Shown: piece after piece, positions 42,703 through 51,195 of the stretch
How the letters are laid out: each line of letters begins with the position of its first letter
Numbering within the stretch: position 1 is the first letter of the stretch
NCBI RefSeq assembly: GCF_900111275.1
Contig: NZ_FOGR01000011.1
Span: 62,001-126,000, forward strand
DNA: 64,000 bases
Source: Rhizobium sp. NFR03
GTDB taxonomy: Bacteria > Pseudomonadota > Alphaproteobacteria > Rhizobiales > Rhizobiaceae
Direction: 5' to 3'
The notes under the pieces: generated by a model
Databases searched by the model: none
What the model was told of the DNA's origin: nothing
Seen by the model: the letters and a program-made list of their open reading frames with translations, nothing else
Made by a program: the position numbers and the translations under genes

Positions 42703-43406
42703 GCGTAGGATACTCCGGCTCGGATGAGATCTTCTTCCTGTTGTGGCTGTTCCACCTCGGTCAGGCGGTTCACGAAGATGCCTGGCGTGACCACATGCTC
42801 CGGGTCGATCTCTCCCGGCGCGACGATCCGGGAGACCTGCGCGATCGTGGTGGTCGCCGCCATACACATCAGCGGATTGAAGTTTCGGCCGGCCTTGCTG
42901 TATGTCAGATTGCCGTGGCGGTCGCCCAGATGGGCCTTGACGATGGCGAAATCCGCTTTCAGCCAGCGCTCCTGCACATAATGACGGCCGTCGAACTCTG
43001 CGATCGCCTTGCCCTCGGCAAGTTCGGTGCCGTAGGCGGTCGGCGTGTAGAAGGCGGGGATGCCGGCTCCTCCGGCGCGGATGCGCTCGGCAAGCGTGCC
43101 TTGCGGCACCAGTTCCAGCTCGATCTGCCCGGCGAGATAACGCTCTGTAAATGCGCGAGGATCCGACGAGCGGGGAAACGAGCAGATCATCTTCCGGACC
43201 ATGCCGGCGTCGATCATGGCGGCGATGCCGATGCGGCCGTTACCAGCATTGTTGTTGATCACCGTCAGCCCGGTCGGGCGCTTGTCGATCAACGCATGAA
43301 TGAGTTCGATCGGCGCGCCGGAGCCTCCAAAGCCGCCGATCATGATGGTGGCGCCGTCGCCGATATCCTTCACGGCTTCCGCCGTGCTGCTGACCGTCTT
43401 GTCCAC
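42699..43406 (-). CDS. pcaI: 3-oxoadipate CoA-transferase subunit A
   Basis: A 235-residue alpha subunit with the family loop GGFGGSGAPIELIHALI near residue 25 and FNPLMCMAATTTIAQVSRIV. The GTG at 43406 is chosen because GGAGG lies 7 bases upstream and the protein then starts VDKTVSSTAEAVKDI, as in relatives; the upstream ATG at 43469 lacks a ribosome site. It is the first gene of pcaIJF and divergent from pcaR. Confidence 0.93.
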   Translation of the reverse strand: MDKTVSSTAEAVKDIGDGATIMIGGFGGSGAPIELIHALIDKRPTGLTVINNNAGNGRIGIAAMIDAGMVRKMICSFPRSSDPRAFTERYLAGQIELELVPQGTLAERIRAGGAGIPAFYTPTAYGTELAEGKAIAEFDGRHYVQERWLKADFAIVKAHLGDRHGNLTYSKAGRNFNPLMCMAATTTIAQVSRIVAPGEIDPEHVVTPGIFVNRLTEVEQPQQEEDLIRAGVSYA

Positions 43407-43489
43407 TGTATCCTCCGCCTGAAACCGGCTTTTGCGAAGCCGGCAACACCAAAAGGGTAACGCGAGCAACTATCGACGGCAATGCAAAT

Positions 43490-43522
43490 GTGCGATATCG
43501 TTTTGTTGTTGCAATATCGCAC
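43490..43522. promoter_or_regulatory. Candidate PcaR operator between pcaI and pcaR
   Basis: GTGCGATAT (43490-43498) and ATATCGCAC (43514-43522) are perfect 9-base inverted repeats separated by 15 bases. They lie in the pcaI-pcaR intergenic region, the right arm ending just before the pcaR start. The half site is close to the GATAATCGCAC portion of the PcaR site as I recall it from Pseudomonas putida. Dual control of pcaIJF and pcaR is the likely role. Confidence 0.68.
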
Positions 43523-43524
43523 GA

Positions 43525-44298
43525 ATGGAGCCGATGGTGGAGACGAAGCAGAGCGATATGATGGGCGGGCTTGCCAAGGGGTTGCGCGTGATCGAGGCCT
43601 TTACGGTGGATACGCCGCGCCTGAGCATTTCCGAAGCCGCTGCGATTGCCGGACTCGACCGGGCGACGACGCGGCGATGCCTGCTGACGCTCGCCGAGCT
43701 CGGCTACTGCGCTTATGACGGCAAGTTCTTTACGGTCACGCCGCGCGTCCTGCGGCTGGGGACCGGCTGCCTCGCGACCATGCCGCTGCCCCGCATCGTC
43801 CAGCCATGGCTGGATAAGCTTTCCGAAGAAATCGGCCAGAGCACATCGGTCGCCATCCTCGACGAAAGCGAAATTGTCTATGTCGCACGGGCCGCGCAAC
43901 GGAAGGTGATGTCGATCGCGCTGATGCCGGGCTCGCGCCTGCCGGCCTATTGTACCTCCATGGGACGGGTCCTGCTGGCGGCTCTGCCGGAAGAGGCGGC
44001 ACGACGTCTCCTCGGCTCAGCGCCGCTCATCCAGCGGACGCCGCACACGGTGACAGATATCGAGAGGCTGATGAGCGAACTGAAGACGGTTCGCACACAG
44101 GGATATGCGACCGTCAGCGAGGAGGTGGAACTTGGTCTCCGATCAATTGCGGTTCCGCTCGCCAACGCTCGCGGGCAGGTGGTCGCAGCGCTGAATACCG
44201 GCTTTCCCGCATCGTCGGACACGGTGAATGCCGTTGCGCAAAACAGTCTCGAACCGCTTCTTCGGGTGCGGAACGACCTTTCCCGGATCCTCAACTAG
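43525..44298 (+). CDS. pcaR: IclR family regulator PcaR
   Basis: A 257-residue IclR protein: winged helix at 20-80 (AKGLRVIEAFTVDTPRLSIS, ATTRRCLLTLAELGYC) and effector domain from about 95 (GQSTSVAILDESEIVYVARA, LPAYCTSMGRVLLAAL). It is divergent from pcaIJF, and in this context it is the beta-ketoadipate-responsive activator. ATG 43525 or ATG 43534 is possible; the latter has GGAG very close. The start lies right next to an inverted-repeat operator, suggesting autoregulation. Confidence 0.9.
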   Translation: MEPMVETKQSDMMGGLAKGLRVIEAFTVDTPRLSISEAAAIAGLDRATTRRCLLTLAELGYCAYDGKFFTVTPRVLRLGTGCLATMPLPRIVQPWLDKLSEEIGQSTSVAILDESEIVYVARAAQRKVMSIALMPGSRLPAYCTSMGRVLLAALPEEAARRLLGSAPLIQRTPHTVTDIERLMSELKTVRTQGYATVSEEVELGLRSIAVPLANARGQVVAALNTGFPASSDTVNAVAQNSLEPLLRVRNDLSRILN

Positions 44299-44359
44299 GT
44301 CTTTGACAAGAGATGCCTCCCGCCTCGGCGGCGGGGCGTGGCCCTGATCATGGCGGACG

Positions 44360-44380
44360 GGCCGGGCTCTGCACCCGGCC
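44360..44380. terminator. Hairpin between pcaR and aldehyde dehydrogenase
   Basis: GGCCGGG (44360-44366) and CCCGGCC (44374-44380) form a 7-base GC stem with a 7-base loop, located 6 bases past the dehydrogenase stop and 61 bases past pcaR. The genes converge. No T run. Confidence 0.4.
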
Positions 44381-44386
44381 TCGCGT

Positions 44387-45814
44387 TTAGCCGTGGGCGA
44401 TCATGATGTGGCGCACGGCAGTGTAGTCCTCGAGCGCGTAGACCGAGAGGTCCTTGCCGTAGCCCGACTGTTTCAGGCCACCATGTGGCATCTCGTTGAC
44501 GAGAGCGAAGTGCGTATTGATCCAGGTGCAGCCATATTGCAGACGGCCGGCTGTCTGCATGGCGCGCGAAATGTCCTTCGACCAGACGGACGAGGCAAGG
44601 CCATAGTCGCTGTCGTTTGCCCAGGTCACAGCTTGTTCGGGCTCTTGGAAGCGTGTGACGGAGACGACCGGGCCGAACACCTCGCGGCGGACGATCTCGT
44701 CGTCCTGCAGCGCCCCGGCAATAACGGTCGGCTGGAAGAAGAAACCATCGCCCGGGCCTCGCGCGCCACCTGTCGTGACTTCCATGTGCCGCGCCTCGTT
44801 GGTGCGTTCCACGAAGCTCGATACCCGGTCGCGCTGGCGGGCCGAAATGAGCGGGCCGATCTCGTTTTCGGCATCGTTCTCCGATCCGAAGGTGATGCTG
44901 GAGACGGCGGAAGTAAGGTCGGCGACCAGTTTCTCGTAGATTCCGTCCTGCGCGTAGATGCGGCAGGCGGCCGTGCAGTCCTGTCCGGCATTGTAGAAGC
45001 CGAAGGTGCGGATGCCGGCAACGACGGCATCAAGATCGGCATCGTCGTAGACGATGACAGGTGCCTTGCCGCCGAGTTCCAGATGGGTTCGCTTCACGGT
45101 CTTTGCAGCGGCCGTCAGCACCTTCTTGCCGGTCGCAATGTCGCCCGTGATCGAAACCATCGCGATCTTCGGGTGGTTGATCAGCGCATTGCCAACGGTT
45201 TCGCCGCGGCCAAGAATGATGTTGACGGCGCCCTCCGGCAGGATGTCCGCAACGAGCCGCGCCATCTTCAGGGCGGTCAGCGGCGTCTGCTCCGAGGGCT
45301 TGAAGACAACCGTGTTGCCGCCGGCCAGTGCCGGTGCGAGCTTCCAGGCCATCATCATCAAAGGGTAGTTCCACGGCGCGATGGAGCCGACGACGCCGAT
45401 AGCGTCACGCCGGATCATCGACGTGTGCCCGGGCAGGTATTCGCCCGCAACCGGGCCGTTCAGCATACGAATGGCACCGGCAAAGAAACGCCAGCAATCG
45501 ACGATCGCCGGGATCTCGTCGTTGCGCACGGCATGCAGAGGCTTGCCGCAATTCAGGGCTTCAAGGCTCGCGAAGCCATCCGCATCGCGCTCGATCGCGT
45601 CGGCTATCCGCAGAAGATAGGTCGAACGCTCGGCCGGCGTCGTGCGCGACCATGACGTGAAGGCGCGCTCGGCGGCGTCCACCGCCGCATCGATCTGCCC
45701 GTGCGACGCCTCGGCAAGCGCAAGGATTTTCGCACCGGTTTTCGGGTTGAGGATCTGCTCTTCCGCCTCCGTGCCGGCTTCGAAGCGCGCGCCGATCAAA
45801 AGGTCCGTGTCCAT
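44387..45814 (-). CDS. patD: Gamma-aminobutyraldehyde dehydrogenase
   Basis: A 475-residue aldehyde dehydrogenase with catalytic Glu in [15 protein letters not shown] and Cys in [15 protein letters not shown], a pattern typical of PatD/YdcW. It oxidises 4-aminobutyraldehyde to GABA in putrescine degradation. ATG 45814 follows CAGGAG and yields a family-like N-terminus; the longer frame to 45940 lies inside the permease gene. It is the last gene of a polyamine-type ABC operon with the same content as E. coli ydcSTUVW, strengthening the call. Confidence 0.87.
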   Translation of the reverse strand: MDTDLLIGARFEAGTEAEEQILNPKTGAKILALAEASHGQIDAAVDAAERAFTSWSRTTPAERSTYLLRIADAIERDADGFASLEALNCGKPLHAVRNDEIPAIVDCWRFFAGAIRMLNGPVAGEYLPGHTSMIRRDAIGVVGSIAPWNYPLMMMAWKLAPALAGGNTVVFKPSEQTPLTALKMARLVADILPEGAVNIILGRGETVGNALINHPKIAMVSITGDIATGKKVLTAAAKTVKRTHLELGGKAPVIVYDDADLDAVVAGIRTFGFYNAGQDCTAACRIYAQDGIYEKLVADLTSAVSSITFGSENDAENEIGPLISARQRDRVSSFVERTNEARHMEVTTGGARGPGDGFFFQPTVIAGALQDDEIVRREVFGPVVSVTRFQEPEQAVTWANDSDYGLASSVWSKDISRAMQTAGRLQYGCTWINTHFALVNEMPHGGLKQSGYGKDLSVYALEDYTAVRHIMIAHG

Positions 45815-45839
45815 GGTCGATCTCCTGTTCAGGTTCGTA

Positions 45840-46655
45840 TCATTTGCCCGCGCCGGCAATGCGGTCGCCATCGCGGGTGAGGAAGTAGGCGGCAAGGATG
45901 GGCAGAAGCGTGACCAGCACAACAACCATGGCGACCACATTGGTCACCGGCCTCTGGCGGGGGCGGATCAACTCTTCCAGCATCCAGATCGGCAATGTGG
46001 ATTGCTGTCCGGCCGTAAATGTCGTGACGATGACCTCGTCGAAGGATAGCGCGAAGGCGAGCATGCCGCCGGCCAGAAGCGCTGTCGCGATGTTCGGCAG
46101 GATGACGTAACGAAACGTCTGGAAGCCGTCCGCGCCAAGATCCATGGACGCTTCCACCATCGAGCCCGAAAAGCGGCGAAAGCGAGCGACCGCGTTGTTG
46201 TAGACGACGACGATGCAGAACGTGGCGTGGCCAAGCACGATGGTGAAGAACGAGAACGGAATATCCGCCATCGAGAAGGCCGACCGGAGCGCAATGCCGG
46301 TGATGATGCCGGGCAGCGCGATCGGCAGGATGACGAGCAGCGACACCGCCTCGCGGCCGAAGAAGGCGGAGCGGGAAACGGCAGCGGCGCAGAGCGTGCC
46401 GAGCACGAGGGCGATGGCCGTCGCCAGGCTGGCCACCTTCACCGACAGCATGAGCGCCGCCCAGACATCCGGCCGGTTCCAGGTCACGGCAAACCATTGA
46501 AGCGTCAGCCCCGGCGGTGGAAAGCGATAGCTCTTCTCCTCGGTGGTGAACGCGTAGAGGAAGATGAGCAGGATCGGCAGATGCAGGAACAGCAGGCCGA
46601 CACAGGCCGAGATCTTCAGGGGCAGCGGTGCCCGGTCGAGACGGTCAGAGCGCAT
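45840..46655 (-). CDS. Polyamine-type ABC transporter permease (PotC/YdcV-like)
   Basis: A 271-residue inner-membrane protein with six hydrophobic segments, beginning [20 protein letters not shown]. The EAA loop [20 protein letters not shown] is present. Its start overlaps the end of the partner permease by 11 bases. Together they form the channel for putrescine or a related polyamine, inferred from the dehydrogenase downstream. Confidence 0.88.
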   Translation of the reverse strand: MRSDRLDRAPLPLKISACVGLLFLHLPILLIFLYAFTTEEKSYRFPPPGLTLQWFAVTWNRPDVWAALMLSVKVASLATAIALVLGTLCAAAVSRSAFFGREAVSLLVILPIALPGIITGIALRSAFSMADIPFSFFTIVLGHATFCIVVVYNNAVARFRRFSGSMVEASMDLGADGFQTFRYVILPNIATALLAGGMLAFALSFDEVIVTTFTAGQQSTLPIWMLEELIRPRQRPVTNVVAMVVVLVTLLPILAAYFLTRDGDRIAGAGK

Positions 46656-47601
46656 CGAAAGCTCCCATGCGGCGGGCGGCCCAGAGATAGGCGCTCATGA
46701 TGACGATGGGCACCAGCGTGAAGGCGGCGGCGAGCGGCAGATTGCCGGCCGTTCCCTGCTGTGCGTAGACCGCCTGCCCGATGAAGAGGCGGGAGGAGCC
46801 GATGATCTGCGGGATGATGTAGTCGCCGAGCGTCAGCGAGAAGGTGAAGATGGAGCCGGCAACGATGCCCGGCAGCGCAAGCGGCAGCAGGACGTGGCGG
46901 AAGGTCTGCCGGGGATGTGCGCCGAGATCGGCCGAAGCTTCGACAAGGCTGCCGGACACGCGTTCGAGCGCGGCCTGGATCGGCAGGATCATGAAGGGCA
47001 GCCAGACATAAACGAAGACCATGAAGGTGCCGGTGTAGCTGACCGACAGCGAGTTGCCGCCGATGACCGGTATTGCAAGCCAAGAGTCGAGAAGCCAGAG
47101 CAGGTGCAGCTTTGTAAACAGCCAGGTGAGGATGCCCTCCTTCGCAAGGATCAGTTTCCAGGCGTAGATCTTTACGAGGTAGCTCGACCAGAGCGGCAGC
47201 ATGACGCCGAGATAGAACACCGCTTTCCAGACGCCCTGGGCATAGCGTGCGGCATAGTAGGCGATGGGAAAGGCAATGACGATCGAGGCCAGCGTCACGC
47301 TCGCCGCCATCAATACCGTGCGCAGGATGATGTCGAAATTCGCGTCCGAGAAGAGCTGCCGGTATGTGGCAAGCGTCGGCTCGTAGGTCACGAGGCCGGA
47401 GAAATCGTCGATAGCAAAGAGGCTCTGGACGAGAAAGATCGCAAGCGACCCGAGATAGACGACACCCAGCCAGAGGAGTGGCAGGCAGAGAAGCAAGGCC
47501 AGAAACAGTTTCGGATGCCGCCATAAGACATCCGACAGGCGGCCGAGGCTATGCCCGTCCGACGTCGTTGGGGCATGCGTCTGGTGGGCCGCCATCGCCA
47601 T
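46645..47601 (-). CDS. Polyamine-type ABC transporter permease (PotB/YdcU-like)
   Basis: A 318-residue inner-membrane protein with a 30-residue cytoplasmic lead and six hydrophobic segments (first [20 protein letters not shown]). The EAA loop [20 protein letters not shown] is close to that of the partner permease. ATG 47601 overlaps the ATPase stop (TGATG) and follows GAGGAAG; upstream codons would be inside the ATPase gene. Confidence 0.88.
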   Translation of the reverse strand: MAMAAHQTHAPTTSDGHSLGRLSDVLWRHPKLFLALLLCLPLLWLGVVYLGSLAIFLVQSLFAIDDFSGLVTYEPTLATYRQLFSDANFDIILRTVLMAASVTLASIVIAFPIAYYAARYAQGVWKAVFYLGVMLPLWSSYLVKIYAWKLILAKEGILTWLFTKLHLLWLLDSWLAIPVIGGNSLSVSYTGTFMVFVYVWLPFMILPIQAALERVSGSLVEASADLGAHPRQTFRHVLLPLALPGIVAGSIFTFSLTLGDYIIPQIIGSSRLFIGQAVYAQQGTAGNLPLAAAFTLVPIVIMSAYLWAARRMGAFDAL

Positions 47602-48599
47602 CAGGCTTCCTCCATCACGTGGAGGTCCTGCCGGTTGAAGGCGAGCGTCACCGGCTCGCCAGCGGCTGGGACGGGCGTGCCGGCCGGGAGCGAGGCCACG
47701 ATGCGCTCTCCAGCACAATCGAGCGTCACCCGGTTGATGGGGCCCAGAAAGCTTGCGGCAATGGGTGTGCCGGTGAGGCCGAGTTGGCCATCGGTTGGCG
47801 TTCCCAATAGGATCGACTCCGGACGCAGACTGGCGGCAGGCGCGTCGAGGCCGAGCCGCTGGCACTGGGCGCGGGAGAGAACGTTGGAAGAACCGACGAA
47901 ATCCGCAACGAACCGGGTTTTCGGACGGCGATAGATCTCCTCGGGCGTACCCACCTGGCGGACTTTGCCCTCATGAAAAACGGCCACCCGGTCGGCCATG
48001 GACAGGGCTTCGCTCTGGTCGTGGGTCACGAAGATGAAGGTCAGGCCAAGCGTCTTCTGCAGCGTCTTCAGCTCTTCCTGCATCTGCTCGCGTAGCTTGA
48101 GATCCAGCGCGCCCAGGGGTTCGTCGAGCAACAGCACGCGCGGACGGTTGACGAGAGCTCGCGCCAGAGCCACGCGCTGGCGCTGACCGCCGGAGAGTTG
48201 GCCGGGTTTGCGCGCGCCATAGCCGGGCAGGGCGACCATTGCCAGCGCTTCCTCCGCCTCCCGTCGCCGCTCGCCCCTTCCCATGCCCCTGACCATCAGC
48301 CCGTAAGCGACGTTGTCGAGGATCGAGAGGTGCGGAAACAGCGCATAATCCTGAAAGACCGTGTTGACGTTGCGCCGGTAGGGCGGCACGCCTTCCGCCG
48401 TCTCACCGAAGATCTCGATATGGCCGGAGGTCGGCTGCTCGAAGCCGGCGACGAGGCGCAGGCAGGTCGTTTTGCCGGAGCCGGAGGGGCCAAGCATGGC
48501 GAAGAACTCGCCTTCCGCAACCGCGAGATCGACGCCATCGACGGCGCGCACGCTGCCGAAATGGCGCGAGACGTTCTGGAAGAGGATGGCTGGTGTCAT
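47601..48599 (-). CDS. Polyamine-type ABC transporter ATP-binding protein (PotA/YdcT-like)
   Basis: A 332-residue ATPase: Walker A GPSGSGKTT, Q-loop FQDYALFPHLS, signature LSGGQRQRVALARAL, Walker B VLLLDEPLGALDLK, H-loop FVTHDQSEAL and a C-terminal TOBE domain (about 260-330). It is followed, with overlaps, by two permeases and the aldehyde dehydrogenase. A RIME-like element separates it from the binding-protein gene. Confidence 0.89.
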   Translation of the reverse strand: MTPAILFQNVSRHFGSVRAVDGVDLAVAEGEFFAMLGPSGSGKTTCLRLVAGFEQPTSGHIEIFGETAEGVPPYRRNVNTVFQDYALFPHLSILDNVAYGLMVRGMGRGERRREAEEALAMVALPGYGARKPGQLSGGQRQRVALARALVNRPRVLLLDEPLGALDLKLREQMQEELKTLQKTLGLTFIFVTHDQSEALSMADRVAVFHEGKVRQVGTPEEIYRRPKTRFVADFVGSSNVLSRAQCQRLGLDAPAASLRPESILLGTPTDGQLGLTGTPIAASFLGPINRVTLDCAGERIVASLPAGTPVPAAGEPVTLAFNRQDLHVMEEA

Positions 48600-48655
48600 G
48601 GGATCGTCCGGTTGGGGCTAGGAAAGTCAGGAGTGGGATGCTCGCATGCGGAGGC

Positions 48656-48787
48656 GCCCCTCATCCGGCTGCCGCCACCTTCTCCCCGCGGGCGGGGAGA
48701 AGGGCATATGAGGCAAACCCTTGCTCTGACGACGAGCGTGGCACGTTCCCTCTCCCCGCGTGCGGGGAGAGGGCTAGGGTGAGGGGC
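48656..48787. repeat. RIME-like intergenic element with two palindromes
   Basis: A 132-base element bounded by inverted GCCCCTCA (48656-48663)/TGAGGGGC (48780-48787). It contains two GC-rich palindromes: CCTTCTCCCCGC/GCGGGGAGAAGG (48678-48703) and CCCTCTCCCCGC/GCGGGGAGAGGG (48748-48773), each with a 2-base centre. This is the layout of Rhizobium intergenic mosaic elements: non-coding, dispersed and possibly non-autonomous mobile. It lies inside the polyamine operon between the binding-protein stop and the ATPase start, where its hairpins could set relative expression. Confidence 0.8.
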
Positions 48788-48847
48788 AGAGGACCCCGCC
48801 TACACCTGAGCCGTGCTTATAGAGGCAGCGTTCGACCACGCCGCGAC

Positions 48848-50008
48848 CTACCGCCCGCCGATGACACCGATATAGTCGGATACCCAGCGGTGGTAGGGCA
48901 CGCATTCGCTCTGGCTGGCACATTTGGCAACCGGCGTCTTCCAGAACTTCACCTTCTCGAAGTTCTCGTAGCCATTGGTCTTGCACCCTTCGTCCGTTAG
49001 CAGCGCGTTGCCTTTGCAGGCCGCGCCGACGGAGGGGTTCGCGCCGAACCAGGCGGAGACATCGCCCTGCACCTTCGGCGAAAGCGAATGCTCCATCCAC
49101 ATATAGGCGCAGTTCGGATGAGCGCTTTCTGAGGACAGCATCGTCGTATCGGCCCAGCCGGTCGTGCCTTCCTCCGGGAAGACGGCGGCGATCGGCTGCT
49201 TTTCGGCCGTCAGGAGATTGACCTGAAACGGCCACGAGCCGGAGGCGACAACGCCTTCGTTCTTGAAGTCGTCGATCTGGATCATGGCGTCGTGCCAGTA
49301 TCGGCCGACCAGCGTGCGCTGGACACGAAGAATATCGAGTGCCGCCTTGTACTGCTCCTCGTTCAGCTCGTAAGGGTCCTTGATGCCCAGTTCCGGCTTG
49401 TGCGCCATAAGATAGTTGGCGGCATCCGCCACATGGATCGGTCCGTCATAGGCCTGAACGCGGCCCTTATTGGACTTGCCGTCCGGCAGGGTCATCTCCT
49501 CGAAGACGACCTTCCAGCTCTTCGGCGCATCACCCTTGAAGGCTTCGGTATTGTACATCAGCACGTTCGGACCCCAGACATAGGGGGTGCCATAGTGGAC
49601 GCCCTTGACCGTATGCCAGGGGGCATCCTGCATCCGCGCATCCAGCGTCTTCCAGCTGGGAATGAGGTCTGTATTGATGGGCTGCACACGCTTGCCGGCC
49701 ACAAGGCGGAGCGACGCGTCGCCGGATGCGGTGACGAGGTCGAAGCCGCCTTCGTTCATCAGCGCGACCATTTCATCGGAGGTCGCGGCCGTCTTCACCG
49801 AGACCTTGCAGCCGCTCGATTTCTCGAAATCGGTCACCCAGTCATATGCCTTGTCGGTCTCGCCGCGCTCGATATAGCCGGCCCACGCCACGATCGACAG
49901 TTCGCCTTCGCCCGTGCCAAGCGCCTTCAAAGGTTCTTGTGCAATAGCAGAGGTGGCGAAAGCGAGCGATAAGGCAAGAGTGGTGCAGGACTTCAGAATC
50001 TTGATCAT
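48848..50008 (-). CDS. Polyamine-type ABC transporter substrate-binding protein (YdcS-like)
   Basis: A 386-residue periplasmic protein with signal peptide (MIKILKSCTTLALSLAFATSAIA^QE). The spermidine/putrescine binding-protein fold is indicated by LSIVAWAGYIERG, GFDLVTASGDASLRLVAG and YGTPYVWGPNVLMYNTEAF. Several cysteines near the C-terminus may form disulfides. It is the first gene of the five-gene operon, preceded by a gap holding a LysR-type dyad. Confidence 0.88.
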   Translation of the reverse strand: MIKILKSCTTLALSLAFATSAIAQEPLKALGTGEGELSIVAWAGYIERGETDKAYDWVTDFEKSSGCKVSVKTAATSDEMVALMNEGGFDLVTASGDASLRLVAGKRVQPINTDLIPSWKTLDARMQDAPWHTVKGVHYGTPYVWGPNVLMYNTEAFKGDAPKSWKVVFEEMTLPDGKSNKGRVQAYDGPIHVADAANYLMAHKPELGIKDPYELNEEQYKAALDILRVQRTLVGRYWHDAMIQIDDFKNEGVVASGSWPFQVNLLTAEKQPIAAVFPEEGTTGWADTTMLSSESAHPNCAYMWMEHSLSPKVQGDVSAWFGANPSVGAACKGNALLTDEGCKTNGYENFEKVKFWKTPVAKCASQSECVPYHRWVSDYIGVIGGR

Positions 50009-50104
50009 CTGTGGTCTCCCGGTTCGGCCGTTGTTCGGCTCGTCTGTTCCCGGAAGGAAAGGTGCCGCGCTTCTGCCGCATTCGCAAATTCATTAAACAG
50101 ATAG

Positions 50105-50123
50105 TCGGTATCGGTTTTACCGA
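50105..50123. promoter_or_regulatory. Dyad upstream of polyamine binding-protein gene
   Basis: TCGGT (50105-50109) and ACCGA (50119-50123) flank a 9-base centre, directly after the LysR stop codon and about 97 bases upstream of the binding-protein ATG. Size and position fit a LysR-type site for the adjacent regulator. Confidence 0.35.
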
Positions 50124-50126
50124 ATG

Positions 50127-51038
50127 CTAGTTGCGCCCACGGCTGCTGCGCAGGTTTTCCACGACGCCTATGAAATCGCGCGCAGACTGCGGAAGGCTGG
50201 AACCCTTGCGCCAGACCATGCCGACCTGGACGACCGGCAGGGCACCTGAGACGTCGCGGCTCTCGATCCGGTCGCCTTCCAGCGACCACGGCCGGTAAAC
50301 GAGATCGGGCAGAAGGGCGATGCCGGCGCCCGTGGCGACAAGGCTGCGGACGGCTTCGACCGACCGCGTTCTGAAGGCCACATGCGGGCGGGCGCCGAGG
50401 GCGGCGAGAAGTTTTCCGGTGTTCTCCTCGATTTCATCGACCGTCAGCATGATCAACGGTTCCTGCGCGACGTCCGATATGGAGATGATGTCGGCCGAGA
50501 CGAGCCGGTGGCCGAGGGGCAGCCAGAGCCTGTAAGGGGAGGTTTCGATGATCTCCGCCTGCAGCGCCATGCGATCGCGCAGGTTGGAGATGACCATGAC
50601 GGCGACGTCGAGTTCTCCGCCGACGAGAAGATGCTCGAGATAGGAGCCGTTATCTTCGATGGCGCTGACATCGACGGCGGGAAAGGCGCGCCGATAGCGT
50701 GCCAGAAGATCGGAGAGAACATAGCCCGCCACCAGCGACGTCACGCCGAGATTGAGCTTGCCGGTCGCCGTTTCCGGCGCTTGGGCAAACGAGCGGCGAG
50801 CATCCTGAACGCCGGCCAGAATCTTCGTCGCGTGGCGCAGGAACTGATGGCCGTTATGGGTGATGTGAAGGCCGCGCGGATGCCGATCGAAAAGGGTGAC
50901 GCCGAGATCGCTTTCGAGTTCCTTGATCGCTTCCGTGATCGACGATTGGGAAATCGACAGGTTCTGCGCTGCCCGGGTGACCGACCCCTGTTCGGCAACG
51001 GCGACGAAGAACTGAAGCTGGCGAAGCGTGAAAGCCAT
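50127..51038 (-). CDS. LysR family regulator upstream of polyamine operon
   Basis: A 303-residue LysR protein with helix-turn-helix TLRQLQFFVAVAEQGSVTRA and SQSSITEAIKELESDLGVTL, then an effector domain (GKLNLGVTSLVAGYVLSDLL, LPLGHRLVSADIISISDVAQ). It is collinear with, and 118 bases upstream of, the binding-protein gene and is likely its regulator; the E. coli ydc operon has instead a GntR/MocR-type regulator (YdcR). ATG 51038 is preferred to the long open frame reaching 51323, which overlaps catalase. Confidence 0.86.
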   Translation of the reverse strand: MAFTLRQLQFFVAVAEQGSVTRAAQNLSISQSSITEAIKELESDLGVTLFDRHPRGLHITHNGHQFLRHATKILAGVQDARRSFAQAPETATGKLNLGVTSLVAGYVLSDLLARYRRAFPAVDVSAIEDNGSYLEHLLVGGELDVAVMVISNLRDRMALQAEIIETSPYRLWLPLGHRLVSADIISISDVAQEPLIMLTVDEIEENTGKLLAALGARPHVAFRTRSVEAVRSLVATGAGIALLPDLVYRPWSLEGDRIESRDVSGALPVVQVGMVWRKGSSLPQSARDFIGVVENLRSSRGRN

Positions 51039-51195
51039 TCCGTGGTTATCGGGATGTCGCGGAGGGTTGGCAAGTCCCTCGGGCGATCGGAACATCTGCT
51101 GGAACTCTGGCGATGCTGTCCGGTTCGGGGACCGGAGGGCACCGCGTCCGCCAAGGCGCACGCTTGCCCGAAACCCCGTGTGACAGGAGCAGAGG

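Noticed and set aside
48678-48773. CRISPR-like repeat
   Set aside because: Only two copies, each itself a palindrome and with terminal inverted repeats around the unit; this is a RIME-like element.
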